Positions 61,513 to 64,000 of a DNA stretch of 64,000 nt are shown here, in pieces. The position numbers and the translations under genes were made by a program. This stretch comes from Bacteroidota bacterium. Its GTDB lineage: Bacteria; Bacteroidota; Bacteroidia; Cytophagales; Cyclobacteriaceae. Under the pieces are notes generated by a model. It was not told where the DNA came from, did no database searches, and worked only from the letters and a program-made list of their open reading frames with translations. Each line of letters opens with the position of its first letter. The stretch's first letter is position 1. The stretch lies in assembly GCA_018266055.1 (NCBI GenBank), contig JAFDYT010000008.1, positions 481,357 through 545,356 of the forward strand, read 5' to 3'.

Positions 61513-62922
61513 GTGAATTCGAAACCAAAAACAATTTTTGAAAAACTGTGGGATTCCCATGTGGTAAAACGTGCGGAGGGTTATCCCGATGCTTTATTTA
61601 TCGACCGTCATTTTATTCACGAGGTGACCAGCCCTCAGGCCTTTGACGGCTTGCGCAAGCGTGGTATCCAGGTGTTTAACACATCGCGCACCACGGCGAC
61701 TGCCGACCACAATGTACCGACCAAAGACCAGCATCTTCCGATCAAAGAAGAATTGTCTCGTCATCAGGTAGAAACGCTGCGAAAGAATTGCAAAGAGTTT
61801 GGCGTTGACCTCTATGACCTTGGCCACCCGTATCAAGGCATTGTACACATCATCGGGCCGGAGTTGGGTTTAACCTTGCCGGGAATGACTATCGTGTGCG
61901 GCGACAGCCACACTTCTACACACGGCGCGTTTGGAAACATCGCGTTTGGAATTGGTACCAGCGAAGTTGAGCAGGTGATGGCTACGCAATGTATTTTGCA
62001 ATACAAGCCTAAGACTATGCGCATTGAGATCAACGGTAAGTTGGGCAAGGGCGTCGTCAGCAAGGACATTATCTTATATATCATTTCTAAAATTTCTGCC
62101 AGTGGAGCCACTGGCTTTTTTGTTGAATACGCCGGCGATTGCATCCGCAATCTTTCGATGGAAGCGCGTATGACCATTTGCAACATGAGCATTGAAATGG
62201 GTGCACGCGGCGGACTGATTGCGCCTGACGAAACGACGTTCAACTATATCAAAGGAAGAAAATTCGCTCCGCAGGGAGAAGCGTTTGAACACGCTGTTCA
62301 AGAGTGGAAGAAATTGAAAACCGATGAAGGTGCTACATACGACCAGGTGCTGGTGTACGATGCAGCCGACATCGCCCCGATGATCACCTACGGCACTAAC
62401 CCCGGCATGGGTATGAAAGTGACCGACCGGATTCCGACAGCAGAAGAACTGAAGAACATCAGCGAGCAAACTTCTTTCAAGAAGTCATTGGAATACATGG
62501 GGCTTGAACCTGGCTCGCAGCTGCTCGGAAAAAATGTAGACTATGTGTTCATCGGAAGTTGTACCAACGCGCGTATCGAAGACTTGCGTTTGGTGGCCGA
62601 CATTGTGAAAGGAAAAAAGAAAGCATCTAATGTGGAGGTGTGGGTAATCCCCGGCTCCAAGCAAGTGGAAGCGCAAGCCAAAGCCGAAGGGTTGGACAAG
62701 ATTTTTGAAGCAGCTGGTTTTGAATTGCGAAGCCCTGGCTGTTCGGCATGTTTGGGAATGAACGAAGACAAAGTGCCTGCCGGTAAATATTGCATCAGCA
62801 CCAGCAACCGCAATTTTGAAGGACGCCAGGGACCGAAGTCACGCACCTTCCTGGCTAGTCCGCTCAGTGCCGCGGCTGCAGCCATCACCGGCAAAGTAAC
62901 AGATGTAAGAGAGGTTTTATAG
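61513..62922 (+). CDS. leuC: 3-isopropylmalate dehydratase, large subunit
   Basis: 469 residues when started at the GTG at 61513 ([18 protein letters not shown]), which matches the usual LeuC N-terminus. A TTG at 61474 would add 13 residues but lies inside the upstream hairpin. Aconitase-fold motifs: [14 protein letters not shown], and the 4Fe-4S ligands C350 ([12 protein letters not shown]), C410 and C413 (GCSACLGMN). With LeuD it isomerises 2-isopropylmalate to 3-isopropylmalate. First gene of a leuC-D-B operon divergent from ilv. Confidence 0.95.
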   Translation: MNSKPKTIFEKLWDSHVVKRAEGYPDALFIDRHFIHEVTSPQAFDGLRKRGIQVFNTSRTTATADHNVPTKDQHLPIKEELSRHQVETLRKNCKEFGVDLYDLGHPYQGIVHIIGPELGLTLPGMTIVCGDSHTSTHGAFGNIAFGIGTSEVEQVMATQCILQYKPKTMRIEINGKLGKGVVSKDIILYIISKISASGATGFFVEYAGDCIRNLSMEARMTICNMSIEMGARGGLIAPDETTFNYIKGRKFAPQGEAFEHAVQEWKKLKTDEGATYDQVLVYDAADIAPMITYGTNPGMGMKVTDRIPTAEELKNISEQTSFKKSLEYMGLEPGSQLLGKNVDYVFIGSCTNARIEDLRLVADIVKGKKKASNVEVWVIPGSKQVEAQAKAEGLDKIFEAAGFELRSPGCSACLGMNEDKVPAGKYCISTSNRNFEGRQGPKSRTFLASPLSAAAAAITGKVTDVREVL

Positions 62923-62999
62923 TTGGGAGTTTCTAAGTTAATAGTTCATGAAAAGTGCACTAACAACTAACTACTAACCACCAGTAACTAATTTAAGGA

Positions 63000-63584
63000 A
63001 TGAAAGAAAAATTCACCACATTAAAATCAACGGGAGTTCCCATTCAGGTTGAAAATATCGATACCGATCAGATCATACCGGCGCGCTTTCTGAAAGCCAC
63101 CACGCGCGAAGGCTTTGGCGATAACTTGTTTTGCGATTGGCGCTACGACGGCAACCGTCAGCCGATCAAAGACTTTGTGTTAAACCAATCAACGTATTCG
63201 GGCAAGATTCTGGTAGCCGGCAAAAACTTTGGCTGTGGAAGCAGTCGCGAGCACGCAGCCTGGGCCATTTACGATTTTGGTTTTCGTGTTGTAGTGTCAA
63301 GTTTCTTTGCCGACATCTTTAAAAACAATGCACTCAACAATGGCTTGTTGCCGGTAGTGGTGTCAGACGATTTTCTGAAGAAGACCTTTGACGCATTGGC
63401 TAAGAATCCAAAAACGGAAATCACTGTTGATCTTGAGAACCAAACTATTTCATGTGGAGATGTAAAAGAGAAGTTCGAGATCAACGCGTATAAAAAAACA
63501 TGTTTGATGAACGGATACGACGACATCGACTATTTGCTGAGTTTGAATAACGAGATCAGAGCTTTTGACGCTGCCCATTCATGA
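63000..63584 (+). CDS. leuD: 3-isopropylmalate dehydratase, small subunit
   Basis: 194 residues, normal. Motifs: [16 protein letters not shown] near the start, and [22 protein letters not shown], the swivel-domain active-site loop. Partner of LeuC. It lies 77 nt after leuC and overlaps leuB by 4 nt (ATGA). Confidence 0.96.
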   Translation: MKEKFTTLKSTGVPIQVENIDTDQIIPARFLKATTREGFGDNLFCDWRYDGNRQPIKDFVLNQSTYSGKILVAGKNFGCGSSREHAAWAIYDFGFRVVVSSFFADIFKNNALNNGLLPVVVSDDFLKKTFDALAKNPKTEITVDLENQTISCGDVKEKFEINAYKKTCLMNGYDDIDYLLSLNNEIRAFDAAHS

Positions 63585-64000
63585 AGAAGAAGATAGTAAT
63601 ATTGCCCGGCGATGGCATCGGTAAGGAAGTAACGACCGAAGGAAAAAAAGTACTCGAAAAGATTGCTGAAAAATTCAATCATCAGTTTGAATTTGATTAT
63701 GCTGTGATCGGCCATGATGCCATTGAAGCTACCGGCAATTCACTGCCCGACGAAACATTGACCAAGCTGAAAAACTGCGATGCGATTTTGTTCGGCGCAG
63801 TGGGTCACCCGAAATACGATAACGACCCCACGCTGAAAGTACGGCCCGAACAAGGCCTTCTGAAAATGCGCAAGGAACTTGGCTTGTATGCCAACCTTCG
63901 CCCGATCAAATTGTTTGATGAGTTGCTTGGCGCTTCCAGCATCAAACCTGAAATATTAAAAGGATCGGATATTCTTTTCTTCCGCGAACTCACCGGCGAC
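63581..64000 (+). CDS. leuB: 3-isopropylmalate dehydrogenase, N-terminal part (runs off window)
   Basis: 140 residues are visible and the frame is open at the right edge. It starts [17 protein letters not shown], the NAD-binding/catalytic beginning of the family, and continues with [15 protein letters not shown] and [18 protein letters not shown], the substrate-binding arginine region. The ending FRELTGD matches the family. It oxidatively decarboxylates 3-isopropylmalate in leucine synthesis. It overlaps the leuD stop by 4 nt, so it is translationally coupled. Confidence 0.95.
   Translation, partial: MKKKIVILPGDGIGKEVTTEGKKVLEKIAEKFNHQFEFDYAVIGHDAIEATGNSLPDETLTKLKNCDAILFGAVGHPKYDNDPTLKVRPEQGLLKMRKELGLYANLRPIKLFDELLGASSIKPEILKGSDILFFRELTGD

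Overview
The window reads as a chromosomal segment of a Bacteroidota bacterium, most likely of the order Cytophagales. Four things point there. There is a giant exported protein with a type IX secretion (T9SS) sorting tail. The primary sigma factor is short, with no region 1.1. The promoters are Bacteroidetes-type: TAnnTTTG at -7 and TTG/TTTG at -33. The genome also carries a bacillithiol gene and a bacilliredoxin. No IS element, prophage, rRNA operon or CRISPR array was seen. Most of the window is ordinary core metabolism, with a few unusual non-coding islands.

Layout. 1-9.3 kb is a surface/glycan region: the end of a PglE/LegC-like sugar aminotransferase, an ~1,800-residue T9SS cargo protein, a 63-residue protein with a C-terminal sorting-like tail, a WbpM/PglF-type sugar dehydratase and a beta-barrel protein. 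9.3-16 kb holds sucC, a LolD-like ATPase, a mini-lipoprotein, mtaB, folE/queD, a Na+/H+ antiporter and a bacilliredoxin. 16.3-21.9 kb is a complete suf operon (sufB-C-D-S-E-T), followed upstream by an Lrp/AsnC regulator. 22.5-22.9 kb is a gene-free island with truncated tRNA-like 5' copies, one full-length 146-nt tRNA-like gene and a strong terminator. 23-30 kb is catabolic and envelope genes. 30.4-33.8 kb is the circularly permuted ATP-grasp / alpha-E / transglutaminase module, followed by a TerB-like/ABC exporter fusion and a DEAD-box helicase. 39.6-40.4 kb is gene-free and holds a strongly diverged 21-bp repeat array. 40.5-54.4 kb carries a response regulator, a TPR protein, TetR plus ABC1 kinase, an LptF/G permease, rpsO, pnp, rpoD, trxB-bshB1, pdxH, yqgE and a DUF349 protein. 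A tRNA-Thr(TGT) and a lipoprotein follow. 55.3-64 kb is branched-chain amino acid synthesis: ilvE-D-B-N-C on the minus strand and leuC-D-B on the plus strand, divergent from a shared control region.

How the parts fit. The ilv operon is preceded by a 31-codon leader ORF rich in Leu/Val/Ile codons and a strong intrinsic terminator, which is the architecture of transcription attenuation. BshB1 (bacillithiol synthesis), thioredoxin reductase and the bacilliredoxin outline a thiol-redox system next to Fe-S assembly genes. Perfect -7 boxes before many genes allow start codons to be chosen and suggest that some mRNAs have very short or no leaders.

The most unusual items are the 146-nt class II tRNA-like gene, which has an Asp-type anticodon loop and discriminator on a Leu-type body plus a 64-nt insertion in its variable arm; the fragmented copies of its 5' half; the ilv leader; and the 21-bp repeat island. 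All coordinates were read by eye; no search or folding program was run.
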